From Gelidibacter algens (GTDB taxonomy: Bacteria > Bacteroidota > Bacteroidia > Flavobacteriales > Flavobacteriaceae): a DNA stretch of 48,719 bases. Numbering within the stretch: the first letter of the stretch is position 1; each line of letters starts with the position of its first letter. Location: NCBI RefSeq assembly GCF_001678675.1, contig NZ_LZRN01000030.1:1-48719 (forward strand), in the 5' to 3' direction. The notes under the pieces are model-generated. The model ran no database searches. It worked only from the letters and a program-made list of their open reading frames with translations, and had not been told where the DNA came from. This document shows, one piece after another, positions 16,802-25,522 of this stretch. A program made the position numbers and the translations under genes.

Positions 16802-16983
16802 AATCATGTTTTTCAAGCTTTTTTAAGGTCATAATTCTATTTCAGGTTGTGATCATATATAGTTTATACATGGATTAACTTAAAAGTTTGGGTTCTATTT
16901 GGATCTACTCAAAAGTGCCGAGAACACAACTCTTGTCTCAAAATAAAATCATTAAAAAAATAGCTAATACAGTATAACATGGG

Positions 16984-16992
16984 TATTTTTGC
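16984..16992 (+). promoter_or_regulatory. Candidate promoter -7 box before DUF3817/YbdG genes
   Basis: TATTTTTGC matches the Bacteroidota -7 consensus TAnnTTTG followed by C, at 18 bases before the DUF3817 start codon. No good -33 TTTG is seen at the expected distance. It could drive the DUF3817 gene and the overlapping channel gene. Confidence 0.45.
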
Positions 16993-17009
16993 ATAAAATT
17001 TAAGTAGCC

Positions 17010-17306
17010 ATGTTTACACTATTAAAAAGCTTCAAAATTGTTGCCATTTTAGAAGGTATTTCATACTTAGTCCTGTTTGGCAACATGTTACTCGTTAAAC
17101 CTTTCAACCCTGAAATTTATAAAACCCTACTCTATCCTATCGGGATGACCCATGGTTTGTTGTTTATAGCCTACATCATCTTGGCACTATTGGTTGGCTC
17201 CAAATTAAAGTGGTCCTTTAAAACACTAGGGATTGTAATGTTGGCCTCTTTGATCCCTTTTGCTACTTTTTATATTGAAAGAAAATATTTAAACCGCACC
17301 ATATAA
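17010..17306 (+). CDS. DUF3817 integral membrane protein
   Basis: A 98-residue protein with three hydrophobic helices and the DUF3817 pattern: an FKIVAILEGISYLVL first helix, then KPIGMTHG-like YPIGMTHGLLF, and a C-terminal FATFYIERKYL tail. Proteins of this family are inner-membrane and of unknown function. Its stop codon overlaps the start of the following MscS-type gene by one base (TAATG), which implies translational coupling. Whether it works with that channel is unknown. Confidence 0.85.
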   Translation: MFTLLKSFKIVAILEGISYLVLFGNMLLVKPFNPEIYKTLLYPIGMTHGLLFIAYIILALLVGSKLKWSFKTLGIVMLASLIPFATFYIERKYLNRTI

Positions 17307-18558
17307 TGTCTGAATACAGTCATATTTTTTGCGATTATTTTTTGGGAATAGGCCTCTCTGACCAATGGGCGACGTTTCTTAATATGTTTGCCTTGTTTTT
17401 AATTTTGTGTGTGATTATCGTTGTTTCAGATGTAATTGCTCGAAAAATACTTGTTCAGGCATTTAGTAACTTTGCTACACGCTCCACTACAAAGCTTGAT
17501 GATTTTTTAGTCAGCCACAAAGCACCACGGAACATTGCTCATTTGGTTCCGTTATTTTTGACTATCAAATTATTTCCTATTGTATTTTATGATTACCCAC
17601 AATTTGAGTCTTTTATTCTCATTTTACTTAAAGTATATGGGATCTTTTTAACCATATGGATCGTGAGGAGCGTCCTGAGAAGTTTAGAATCGTACTTTAA
17701 AACATTACCACGCTTAAGAGATAAACCCATTGACAGTTACATTCAGGTAGTCATGCTTTTTGTTTGGGTTGTTGGAGCCGCTTCAATTCTTGCTGCCATT
17801 ATTAATTTGTCATTCTTAAAGTTTTTTACCACGCTTGGAGCAGCATCGGCTGTTCTTTTATTGATTTTTAAAGACACCATTTTAGGATTTGTGGCCAGTA
17901 TCCAAGTGGCCATCAATGATACCTTAAGAATTGGTGATTGGATTACCATGGATAAGTATGGCGCAGATGGTGATGTCATTGAGATCAACCTCTCCACGGT
18001 TCAGGTTCAAAACTTTGACATGACCATTACCACTATTCCAACGTATGCAATTATTTCTGAATCGTTCAAGAATTGGCGCGGGATGCAATCTTCAGGAGGT
18101 AGACGTATTAAAAGATCTATTTTGATTAAATCAAAAAGCATCCATTATCTTAAAGATTCTGAAATTGAAGACCTTAAAAAAATAGAACTTATCACAGTTT
18201 ATCTCAATACAAAACAAAAAGAACTAATAGACTATAACACCTCTCATAATATTGAATAAAAACACCTTGATCAAGTGGGCGTAACCTCACCAATCTGGGT
18301 GTTTTTAGAAAGTATATCCAAACCTATATTGAGGGTCATTCTGGTATCAATAAAGACATGACTATTATGGTGAGGCAACTGGCACCAACATCGCAAGGGA
18401 TTCCATTAGAAGTTTATGCCTTTAGTAGTGATAAGCGTTGGGTGAATTATGAATTTATCATGTCTGATATCTTTGACCATATTTTATCAGCCATTACGTA
18501 TTTTGATTTAGAACTCTTCGAATTGACTCCCACAGTTTACAACACCGAAAAAATTTAA
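17306..18558 (+). pseudogene. YbdG-type MscS mechanosensitive channel, broken by two 1-nt lesions
   Basis: The first frame (17306-18259) encodes 317 residues with five or so membrane helices and the MscS pore/beta region (FFTTLGAASAVLLLIFKDT and RIGDWITMD). It stops at TAA (18257-18259). The expected C-terminal part continues in another frame, to 18558: SSGRNLTNLGVFRKYIQTY, then MTIMVRQLAPTSQGIPLEVY and IFDHIL. Dropping one base near 18257 and one near 18273-18274 restores a single frame reading IEKNTLISGRNLTNLG, 416 residues in total, close to E. coli YbdG (about 415). So this is either a pseudogene, a true C-terminal truncation of the channel vestibule, or a sequencing artefact. The gene overlaps DUF3817 by one base. 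Confidence 0.8.
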
Positions 18559-18565
18559 GACATAA

Positions 18566-18610
18566 AAAAAAGCAGCCTTAGTTCTACTATAGAAATAAGG
18601 CTGCTTTTTT
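18566..18610. terminator. Bidirectional Rho-independent terminator
   Basis: A 15-bp stem (AAAAAAGCAGCCTTA / TAAGGCTGCTTTTTT) closes a 15-base loop, with A and T runs on both sides. It lies between the plus-strand YbdG-type gene and the minus-strand OmpA gene and serves both. Confidence 0.9.
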
Positions 18611-18628
18611 ATTGGAAAGATCGAGCTT

Positions 18629-19321
18629 TTAATAACCTGCTTTTTCTTTCGCTTCTTTTTTCATTTGCTCATTGGCAATGATGGCCAACTCCACGCGTCT
18701 GTTTTTTGCTCTTCCGTCTGACGTTGAGTTGTCATATTTAGGCTGATTAGGTCCATACCAGTTTGTAGTAAACCTACCGGAAGAAATACCCTGACTTGAC
18801 AGAAAGGACGTTACTGCTTTGGCACGTTGCTTAGAAAGTGTCATGTTAAAATCATCAGGACCTGTGCTATCAGTATGACCTTCTACTAAAATATTGGTGT
18901 CTGGATATTCTTTAAAAATACCTGCCAATTTATTTAACGTTGCTGAAGATGCACCATTTATACCGTATTTGTTGGTATCAAAGTAAACACCGCTACTCTC
19001 GTCAAATACAACGTTAATCCCTTCGCCAACACGTTCAACCTGAGCTCCTGGAATTTCTTCTTCAATACGTTCTGCCTGTCTATCCATACGGTCACCAATG
19101 TAGTTACCGGCCACACCACCTACAACCGCGCCAATAATGGCACCTAAAGCAGTATTGTTTTTGTCACCCACATTATTACCTATAACGCCACCTATCACGG
19201 CTCCACCAGAGGCACCGATAACGGTTCCCTTTTGCTTGTTATTGGCATTTCTTGTTGCATCGCAACTTACTAATGCACTGACCATGAATAGTAGTGCAAT
19301 TGTTTTTATCGTGTTTTTCAT
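18629..19321 (-). CDS. OmpA-domain lipoprotein with glycine-zipper segment
   Basis: A 230-residue lipoprotein: a signal peptide with lipobox SALVSC, a Gly-rich glycine-zipper segment (about residues 33-75, with repeated GxxxG spacing such as GGAVIGGVIGNNVGD and GAVVGGVAGNYIGD), and a C-terminal OmpA-like domain (about 105-215: VEGHTDSTGPDDFN, LSKQRAKAV and KNRRVELAI). The zipper probably inserts in or associates with a membrane; the OmpA part binds peptidoglycan. It follows the lipocalin gene by 10 bases and probably shares its transcript. The YiaD-type family is well represented in Bacteroidota. Confidence 0.92.
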   Translation of the reverse strand: MKNTIKTIALLFMVSALVSCDATRNANNKQKGTVIGASGGAVIGGVIGNNVGDKNNTALGAIIGAVVGGVAGNYIGDRMDRQAERIEEEIPGAQVERVGEGINVVFDESSGVYFDTNKYGINGASSATLNKLAGIFKEYPDTNILVEGHTDSTGPDDFNMTLSKQRAKAVTSFLSSQGISSGRFTTNWYGPNQPKYDNSTSDGRAKNRRVELAIIANEQMKKEAKEKAGY

Positions 19322-19331
19322 ATTCTAAAGT

Positions 19332-19814
19332 TTATAAAGTTGTTCTTGTAAAGTTTAAATTAATATTAAAAGGCTTTCCTTCAAATTGAATGGTTTGAGT
19401 CATTTGCATACTATTGTCATCCAAGTATTTCAGACTCATTCTATAGCCTGTATCTTCTTGGAGATCGTTTTTCTTTGCATCCGTGAATTTCATTGTAAAA
19501 TCAAAGTTACCGGTGTTTTTACCTATTTCATTCGCTGCCCATCTGAAGTTTCTCACTCCAGTTGAACAATCGGCATTTATAATATTATAAGAGCCTGTAC
19601 TGTTATTGGATCTGAAAAACCATTGGCTATCCTTAAAACAGGACGTGGTGGCATCATTAAATAGTACGGTATTGAAAACCCCTTGAGTGTCATAAGATAC
19701 AGAATTGAGTACCCAATTGCCATCAATGGTTTTTCTTGCTGATTTTTCTACTTTTGATAAAGAGCACGACACGAAGAGTGTCGAGATGAGAAGAAGCATT
19801 CCTAATTTTTTCAT
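19332..19814 (-). CDS. Lipocalin-like lipoprotein
   Basis: A 160-residue lipoprotein with a signal peptide ending in the lipobox TLFVSC. The rest is beta-rich and matches the lipocalin-like family of Bacteroidota (GNWVLNSVSYDTQG first strand, then WFFRSNNSTGSYNI, and a C-terminal MQMTQTIQFEGKPFNI pair). The barrel may bind a small hydrophobic ligand, but nothing about its ligand is visible. It lies upstream of the OmpA lipoprotein gene with a 10-base gap, and the pair probably functions together in the outer membrane. Confidence 0.8.
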   Translation of the reverse strand: MKKLGMLLLISTLFVSCSLSKVEKSARKTIDGNWVLNSVSYDTQGVFNTVLFNDATTSCFKDSQWFFRSNNSTGSYNIINADCSTGVRNFRWAANEIGKNTGNFDFTMKFTDAKKNDLQEDTGYRMSLKYLDDNSMQMTQTIQFEGKPFNINLNFTRTTL

Positions 19815-19915
19815 TGTGATAAGTATTAAATTGGTTTTAATTAATATACGAATATTACTACAGATTGGTTGTTAACGGTTTCCCATTATTTGCAAAAGAT
19901 GTACAATTGTTAAAA

Positions 19916-20302
19916 TTACTTTAAGCGGTCTTTAACAAACTCTATTTTGGTTTTGCCATGTGGAGATGGTTTGCCGTCTTCACCTAAATTGACCATGATA
20001 ATATTATCTACGGTAAGAATGGTTTCTCTGGTCATCTTGTTGCGCACTTCACACTTGAGAGTCAGCGAAGAGCTTCCAAAATTAGCCACATCCATCCCTA
20101 TTTCAATGATATCGCCTTGTCGGGCAGAACTCGTAAAATTAATCTCAGAAATGTATTTGGTGACAACCTTCGAATTTTCAAGTTGGATAGCGGTGTATAA
20201 GGCCGCCTCTTCGTCAATCCAAGCTAATAATTTTCCGCCAAATAGCGTTCCATTAGGATTAAGGTCTTCTGGTTTTACCCATTTGCGTGTGTGAAATCTC
20301 AT
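19916..20302 (-). CDS. Acyl-CoA thioesterase (YciA/hotdog family)
   Basis: A 128-residue single hotdog domain with the motif NGTLFGGKLLAWIDEEAAL (residues about 17-35), containing the family Asp, and SARQGDIIEIG in the central strand. It hydrolyses acyl-CoA thioesters to free acid and CoA in the cytoplasm. YciA-type members have broad chain-length specificity. It lies 14 bases after the DUF72 gene in the same direction and probably is co-transcribed. There is no second domain. Confidence 0.88.
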   Translation of the reverse strand: MRFHTRKWVKPEDLNPNGTLFGGKLLAWIDEEAALYTAIQLENSKVVTKYISEINFTSSARQGDIIEIGMDVANFGSSSLTLKCEVRNKMTRETILTVDNIIMVNLGEDGKPSPHGKTKIEFVKDRLK

Positions 20303-20316
20303 GGTATTTATTAATT

Positions 20317-21219
20317 TTAATGATGTTGATGTGAGAGTAGTTCAGTGTTTTGGTCTTTATTTGGGATCTTCAAATCAGTCCCCATCTTGGCATTTAATAT
20401 TTTTATGAAATAAGCCATAAGCAATGGCTGCTCCTTTTCAATATTTTGATGGATAAAAAAATCTATTTCCTGCACCCCTTGTTGTTGCCATTCTTTGAGT
20501 CGTGTCACCCATTGGTCCAATCGGCCATAGTCACTCTCATGGTTTGCCCACACAAATCTTATAAATGCTGTACCATTGGTTAAACGCATATGCATCAAGT
20601 CACGCCTACCAGCAGTATCCACAATCACGTTCGCTATATTGTGGATTTCAAACAAGTTATACAATCGTTCAGCTACAGCGGCATCGTTATACCAATCTGA
20701 ATGTCTAAATTCAATAGCCAACGGAATTTCTGAGGGCCAGGCTTTTACAAAGGCCTCCACCTTATCGAAGTCTTTTGGAGCAAAATTAGAGTGCATTTGT
20801 AAAAAGATGGTGCCCAACTTTTCTTTCAGATTACTCGCACTGTAAAGGTAATCATCCACTACTTTTTCCACACCCTTCAGGCGCTTCCAATGACTGATTT
20901 CCTGAAATAATTTTGGAAAAAATTTAAAACCTTCAGGCGTTTTATCATACCACGAAACAAAGGTATCAGGCGGAAAGATACGATAGAATGTGGCATTGAG
21001 TTCAATGGAATTAAACTGTTTGGAATAATAATTCAATTCGTCTTTAGTGCCTCTTGGGTAAAAACCTTTTAAAACTGATTTACTCCAATTAGAACAACCC
21101 GCATATACGTATGGAGGATTTTTAATTTCAAAAGTACTCAACACCCCGGCGGTATCCTTATGGTCAGGAGGTAACGAGAAGTCAATGTTCTGGGGGTTAT
21201 CAACACTTCCAAATTTCAT
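20317..21219 (-). CDS. DUF72 domain protein
   Basis: A DUF72 (YecE-like) TIM-barrel protein. The family YAGCSNWS start (about residue 38), the FNSIELNATFYRIF strand, LEKVGTIFLQM-like region and the RFVWANHESDYGRLDQW segment are all seen. I choose the start at 21219, giving 300 residues beginning MKFGSVDNPQ, because the extra 18 residues from 21273 are low-complexity and family members usually begin with this sequence. The function of DUF72 proteins is not established. It heads the DUF72-thioesterase pair. Confidence 0.85.
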   Translation of the reverse strand: MKFGSVDNPQNIDFSLPPDHKDTAGVLSTFEIKNPPYVYAGCSNWSKSVLKGFYPRGTKDELNYYSKQFNSIELNATFYRIFPPDTFVSWYDKTPEGFKFFPKLFQEISHWKRLKGVEKVVDDYLYSASNLKEKLGTIFLQMHSNFAPKDFDKVEAFVKAWPSEIPLAIEFRHSDWYNDAAVAERLYNLFEIHNIANVIVDTAGRRDLMHMRLTNGTAFIRFVWANHESDYGRLDQWVTRLKEWQQQGVQEIDFFIHQNIEKEQPLLMAYFIKILNAKMGTDLKIPNKDQNTELLSHQHH

Positions 21220-21401
21220 AGTCTCAAATTTTGAACTTGACCTTAAAGATACTTTAAACATGTCAAAATTCATTTATAAAAGGAAACAAACCCTCTTAAA
21301 ACCTTATAAACGCTAATGTTGTTAATAAACCCGTTAACAACATCTCTTGTATTGCCTTTTTGAGAAAATCATTATGCCTATTTTTATTAAAACTTAAAGT
21401 C

Positions 21402-21815
21402 ATGACCAACAGAACCGAAGATCTCATCAAGATAAGACCTATCATTTCCACTGCTTTAATTTACGATTCCATGAGCAGTGAAGAACGTTTTCAAAACGGA
21501 ACCTTGAGACCTTTGCTCAAGCTCCAAAATGATTTGATTGTAGCTGTCTTTAAAAATTATATTGCGAAGCATAAAAACATGTTTTATGACCTATATTTAC
21601 CGAAGCAATTGGACTATATTGAAAATGCTATCCAAAAGGATATGAAATTCAGAAATTCAATTAAAGGAATGATCATTGGTCAATTTACAACTGAAGAGTA
21701 TGCTGTTTATATTGAAAATTCATCGGCCTTGAACAAGCGGATGATGAATCTTGTAAAGGAGCGTTTGGTTAGTCAAATCCAACTATTTATACCCGAGATG
21801 GTAAAAGAGATATGA
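21402..21815 (+). CDS. Conserved protein of unknown function, paired with GreA-like gene
   Basis: A 137-residue protein; I use the ATG at 21402 and not the upstream TTG at 21360, which would add a short hydrophobic stretch. It is helical and polar, with the recognisable pattern SSEERFQNGTLRPLLKLQ, KNYIAKHKNMFYDL, and FRNSIKGMIIGQFT. Proteins of this type are sometimes named glyoxalase in annotations, but no vicinal-oxygen-chelate fold or metal ligands can be seen. The stop overlaps the start of the GreA-like gene by 4 bases (ATGA), so the two are translationally coupled. This suggests a common role. Confidence 0.6.
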   Translation: MTNRTEDLIKIRPIISTALIYDSMSSEERFQNGTLRPLLKLQNDLIVAVFKNYIAKHKNMFYDLYLPKQLDYIENAIQKDMKFRNSIKGMIIGQFTTEEYAVYIENSSALNKRMMNLVKERLVSQIQLFIPEMVKEI

Positions 21816-22258
21816 AAATAAAAAGTGATGTTTTGCAGGCTTGTTTTGATTATGCCAACAAGCGTATTACCAACTATAAAAATGAAATTGAAACCATCAA
21901 AGACTCCATTGAAAGCAATGACAAAGGTGGCGGTGATGATGATGCCTCAGGAAATGGTAAACTCTTTAATGATCTTGAGAAAAATTCGCAGCACCTAATA
22001 GATGCCCAGAAAATGTTGGATAGTTTGGAGGCCATTAGTCCTAAAATGGTTTCTGACACTGTAGTATTGGGCAGTTTGGTAAAAACAACGTCCAATAACT
22101 TTTATATTTCCATCAGCGCTGGAAAAATTGATATTGAAAACTTAAGTGTTTTTGCAATTTCGCCAGGCTCTCCTATTGGCATGCTTCTCAAGAATAAAAC
22201 CAAAGGCAGCCTGATTGAGTTTAATGGCAACACCTTTACAATTACCGAAGTTATATAA
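21812..22258 (+). CDS. GreA/GreB-like protein
   Basis: A 148-residue protein with an N-terminal helical coiled-coil hairpin (about 1-72) whose tip carries an acidic glycine stretch (GGGDDDASG, about 38-47), followed by a FKBP-like C-terminal beta domain: VVLGSLVKTTSNNFYISISAG, then FAISPGSPIGMLLKNKTKG and FNGNTFTITEV. This matches the layout of GreA/GreB transcript-cleavage factors, which insert the coiled-coil into the RNA polymerase secondary channel. The acidic tip is in the place of the catalytic acidic pair, but its spacing differs. It may be a Gre-like anti-pausing factor or a different secondary-channel binder (Gfh/Rnk/DksA-like). It overlaps the convergent DUF2461 gene by 8 bases. Confidence 0.65.
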   Translation: MKIKSDVLQACFDYANKRITNYKNEIETIKDSIESNDKGGGDDDASGNGKLFNDLEKNSQHLIDAQKMLDSLEAISPKMVSDTVVLGSLVKTTSNNFYISISAGKIDIENLSVFAISPGSPIGMLLKNKTKGSLIEFNGNTFTITEVI

Positions 22259-22934
22259 GCAGCTCGCCATTGACATTGGTATTCAACACCTCAGTCATAT
22301 AATCAAAATAGGGCCTAATGGCCTTGAATGCTGCATTGACGTTATCTAAAAACTCAGGGGACAGGACTTCCGCATCTGTGTATGTCTTGGTAAAAATAAA
22401 TTGCTTTTTACGAATCAAATCGATGGCATTGTGTTCCTTATCGAAGCCTTTTGGTGCGGTTTTTAGCTCATCACCTTTAAAATCTCCCCAAATATTATAG
22501 AATTTTTTATTCCCAATAATCAACCGGATCTCTAGGTCATCCATTTCAAATTCTTTTCTTATTCTCAATAAATCTTCTTTGGAAGGATCCCAAAAACCCA
22601 CTGCGATAAAAGTCCCGTCATTAGGTTGGATGTGAAGGTAATATCCTCCCCTATTTTCAGGCTTTTTCCTATGAAATGAACCGCTGAAATGCGTTTTGTA
22701 AGGTGCTTTATTTTTAGAAAATCTGACGTCCCGGTAAATTCGAAATATCTTCAATCGGTCTACGTCATCATGCGTTTTAAGAGATTCAAACACGCTATTG
22801 AAGTTGCGCTTCGCAGCGGTTTGTAATTTTGTGAATGTTGGCTTCTGCTGATTGAACCAATCTCTATCATTATTTTCCTTTAATTGTTTTAGAAATTCTA
22901 ATAAGTCCTTTGAGAATGTAGCAGATTCTGTCAT
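22251..22934 (-). CDS. DUF2461 domain protein
   Basis: A 227-residue protein of the DUF2461 (TIGR02453) family. Its recognisable features are NRDWFNQQKPTFTKL near the N-terminus, FRIYRDVRFSKNKAPYKTHF and GGYYLHIQPN, followed by a helix and a late RPYFDYMTEVL. The family occurs in many Bacteroidota and other groups and has no known activity. It overlaps the end of the convergent GreA-like gene by 8 bases. The gap to the upstream MscS gene (113 bases) leaves room for its own promoter. Confidence 0.85.
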   Translation of the reverse strand: MTESATFSKDLLEFLKQLKENNDRDWFNQQKPTFTKLQTAAKRNFNSVFESLKTHDDVDRLKIFRIYRDVRFSKNKAPYKTHFSGSFHRKKPENRGGYYLHIQPNDGTFIAVGFWDPSKEDLLRIRKEFEMDDLEIRLIIGNKKFYNIWGDFKGDELKTAPKGFDKEHNAIDLIRKKQFIFTKTYTDAEVLSPEFLDNVNAAFKAIRPYFDYMTEVLNTNVNGELLI

Positions 22935-23047
22935 AGCTTCTTTTCTTTGATGATTAAATTTAGGGAAAGTTTCGAAACCCTCGGGACTTATATACGCTTC
23001 AGTTGCTACTTTAAGTTAATTTTAAGATCTTCTTCATCAAACCTGAC

Positions 23048-23956
23048 TTAAGGTTTGGAAGTTAAATCCTCTATATCATTTCCATTTTTTTCCAAACCCA
23101 ATTTATTGTCAAACTGCAATGTTCTGATTGGGAAAGGGATGTTGATTCCTTCCGCATCAAAAGCTTTCTTAATGGCAATGATAGCTTTATTGGTAGCATT
23201 TAATTTATGGACGTTTCTGGTTCCTTCAATCCAAAAACGACATTTGAAATTAATGCTGCTGTCACCAAATTCAGTAAAGAAAAATTCAACAGGCTTCATG
23301 TCGTCAATTTTTTCAAAAGTTTTCTCCAAAGTTTCTTTGGTCAATTTTTCAACAAATTCCAAATCTGAACTATAGTGTACACCGCAAGACAAATCAACCC
23401 TGATATAAGGTGTCAATGAATAATTTTTCATTGGCGTTTCCAATATTGTTTTATTGGGAATGATGACCATGTTATTGTCTGATTCTTTCAAAGTGAAATT
23501 CTTCAAATTGATATCTATAATTTCTCCGGCAAAATCATTGGTCTCCACCCAATTGCCTATCTGAATTTTATCTCTGAATGAAATCACAATCCCTGAAATT
23601 GTATTTGACAGAGTGCCCTGTAGTGCCAAACCTATAACCAAACCAAGAACACCAGCACCAGTGATCAATGAGGTTAAGGTTTGGGAAAGATTTAAAATAC
23701 CCAGGGCCAAAAACAAACCAACAAAAACCACAAAAACCGTGGTTAATCTAGCAATAATATTGCCCACAGATTTTTGCCTGACACGGCTTCCTACAAGTTT
23801 CAGCATCAGTTTGCTCACGTACTTTGCCGAAAAATAGGCGATGATCATCACGATAATGGCCAATGCTAAATTTGGAAGGTTTTCCACGATGGCATTCATC
23901 CAACCCAAAAGCTTTTGAATCAAGGCATCCCAAGATTTGTTTAATTCTTCTCTCAT
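23048..23956 (-). CDS. Small-conductance mechanosensitive channel (MscS)
   Basis: A 302-residue MscS channel. Three helices are visible: about 25-50, 65-90, and the pore helix 95-125 (SLITGAGVLGLVIGLALQGT) with the alternating Gly/Ala pattern of MscS TM3. The beta domain reads FRDKIQIGNWVETNDFAGEI, then PNKTILETPMKNYS. The length and pattern match the E. coli MscS core (286 residues). It is the second complete MscS gene in the window. It is encoded upstream of DUF2461. Confidence 0.93.
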   Translation of the reverse strand: MREELNKSWDALIQKLLGWMNAIVENLPNLALAIIVMIIAYFSAKYVSKLMLKLVGSRVRQKSVGNIIARLTTVFVVFVGLFLALGILNLSQTLTSLITGAGVLGLVIGLALQGTLSNTISGIVISFRDKIQIGNWVETNDFAGEIIDINLKNFTLKESDNNMVIIPNKTILETPMKNYSLTPYIRVDLSCGVHYSSDLEFVEKLTKETLEKTFEKIDDMKPVEFFFTEFGDSSINFKCRFWIEGTRNVHKLNATNKAIIAIKKAFDAEGINIPFPIRTLQFDNKLGLEKNGNDIEDLTSKP

Positions 23957-24245
23957 ATAAAAGTTTTGAAAATAATTTTAGAAATAACGCATTTATTTAA
24001 CAATGTTCTCTTTAAGTTGTGTGATTATGAATTACTTCAGTGCTCATTGCCATACTGGATTGATTAATTTTTGGTAATATACATGATAATTTGCAAACAA
24101 AACATTGAGTTCAGCAACTACTGAAAGTAATTTAACTTCTACATTGTGCAAAGATCTTTTTACTTTCTTTCGAGAAACACGCGCGTTACTAAAGCAATAA
24201 ACAACTTAGACGCTCACTATTATTTAATTATCAACCTGACTGTGA
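23957..24245. other. Intergenic region
   Basis: No coding sequence, convincing terminator or repeat is seen in this 289-base AT-rich gap between the CorA gene and the MscS gene, both on the minus strand. It presumably contains the MscS promoter. Confidence 0.5.
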
Positions 24246-25316
24246 TTAAAGCCATTTCTTTTTTCTAAAATAAATTAACATCATCAAAAAGATAAAGATC
24301 ATGACACCCCACAAGATAAAATAGCTGTATTTATAGTGCAATTCAGGAATATGGTCAAAATTCATCCCGTACACTCCCGCTATAAAAGTAAGTGGAATAA
24401 ATATGGTGGCTATAATGGTTAGCACTTTCATCACCTCATTCATCTTATTGCTGATAATGCTCATGTACATATCCAATAAACTCCAAACCATTTCCCTATA
24501 GACTTCAATACTCTCATTGACCTGTACAATATGATCGTATAAATCCCTCAGGAAATTGTGGGTTTTTTCATCAATGATTGAATTTTCAATTTTATCCAAA
24601 CGACTAATCACTTCTCGCAACGGAAACACAGACCTTCTAATTTTCAATACCTCTCGTTTCAGGAGCTGTATGCTGTTGGCTGTGGTATTATTATCAGTAT
24701 CAGACTCAAAAATACGGTTTTCAATATCTTCAATTTTATCGCCAAAGGCCTCAATTACCGTCAAATAATTATCAACAATGGCATCAATTATGGCGTACAT
24801 CAAATAATCTGAGCCCATACTACGGCCACGGCCCTTACCAGAGGAGATGCGATCTCTCAAATCATCAAATACATCACCATCAGACTCCTGAAATGTGATC
24901 ACATAATGCTCTCCCACCACCATGCTGACTTGCTCATAAACCAGCTCTTCCTCATTATTGAAATAGAGCATTTTCAAAATGATAAATAAATAATTATCAA
25001 ATTCATCCATTTTAGGTCTATGGTTCGTGTTCAGTACATCTTCCATTGTTAGCGGATGCAAGCCATAATGATTACCCAATTTTTCAATTTCTGAAGTATT
25101 ATTGAGGCCATTGACATTGATCCAGGTTACTTGATCATTACCCTTAAAGTGAAACGCTTCTTCTACATTTTGGGTTTCAAGTTTATGATAGGATTCTTTA
25201 CTGTAGTTGATGATATCAACAGCTGTAACGGTAGATTGTTTTTTGCCTCGGTACAGTACCGTGCCCGGTGAGCGATTGACAGTTTTATAGGATTTTTTTT
25301 TGTTTTTGGATTTCAT
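24246..25316 (-). CDS. corA: CorA-type magnesium/cobalt transporter
   Basis: I place the start at 25316 (MKSKNKKKSYK), giving 356 residues, the usual CorA length; the frame can be extended to 25496 but the added 60 residues are unlike any CorA N-terminus and overlap the promoter region. Motifs are an N-terminal alpha/beta cytoplasmic domain, the long stalk helix with QVSMVVGEHYVITFQE near the middle, and at the end two membrane helices joined by the signature YGMNF. CorA forms a homopentamer in the inner membrane and takes up Mg2+. No M-box or other leader was seen. Confidence 0.92.
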   Translation of the reverse strand: MKSKNKKKSYKTVNRSPGTVLYRGKKQSTVTAVDIINYSKESYHKLETQNVEEAFHFKGNDQVTWINVNGLNNTSEIEKLGNHYGLHPLTMEDVLNTNHRPKMDEFDNYLFIILKMLYFNNEEELVYEQVSMVVGEHYVITFQESDGDVFDDLRDRISSGKGRGRSMGSDYLMYAIIDAIVDNYLTVIEAFGDKIEDIENRIFESDTDNNTTANSIQLLKREVLKIRRSVFPLREVISRLDKIENSIIDEKTHNFLRDLYDHIVQVNESIEVYREMVWSLLDMYMSIISNKMNEVMKVLTIIATIFIPLTFIAGVYGMNFDHIPELHYKYSYFILWGVMIFIFLMMLIYFRKKKWL

Positions 25317-25522
25317 CTTAATTATAATTCTTGTAGTGGTCAATGCTTTAAAAGTAAAAATATTTTCCGTATAGTATGGCTCAATTAATGAATATAAAAT
25401 TACTATAAGATTTAAGGTGTTTACATGGAAAAACAGTCTACTTTTGAAAAGTTTAATTAAGACTTGTTTTATGACAATATTTTGTTTAATATGCAAGTTA
25501 AATACTGCAAATAGTTAATTAC

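Noticed and set aside
24246-25496. Long CorA start at 25496
   Set aside because: The extra 60 residues do not resemble any CorA N-terminus; the start at 25316 gives the normal length.
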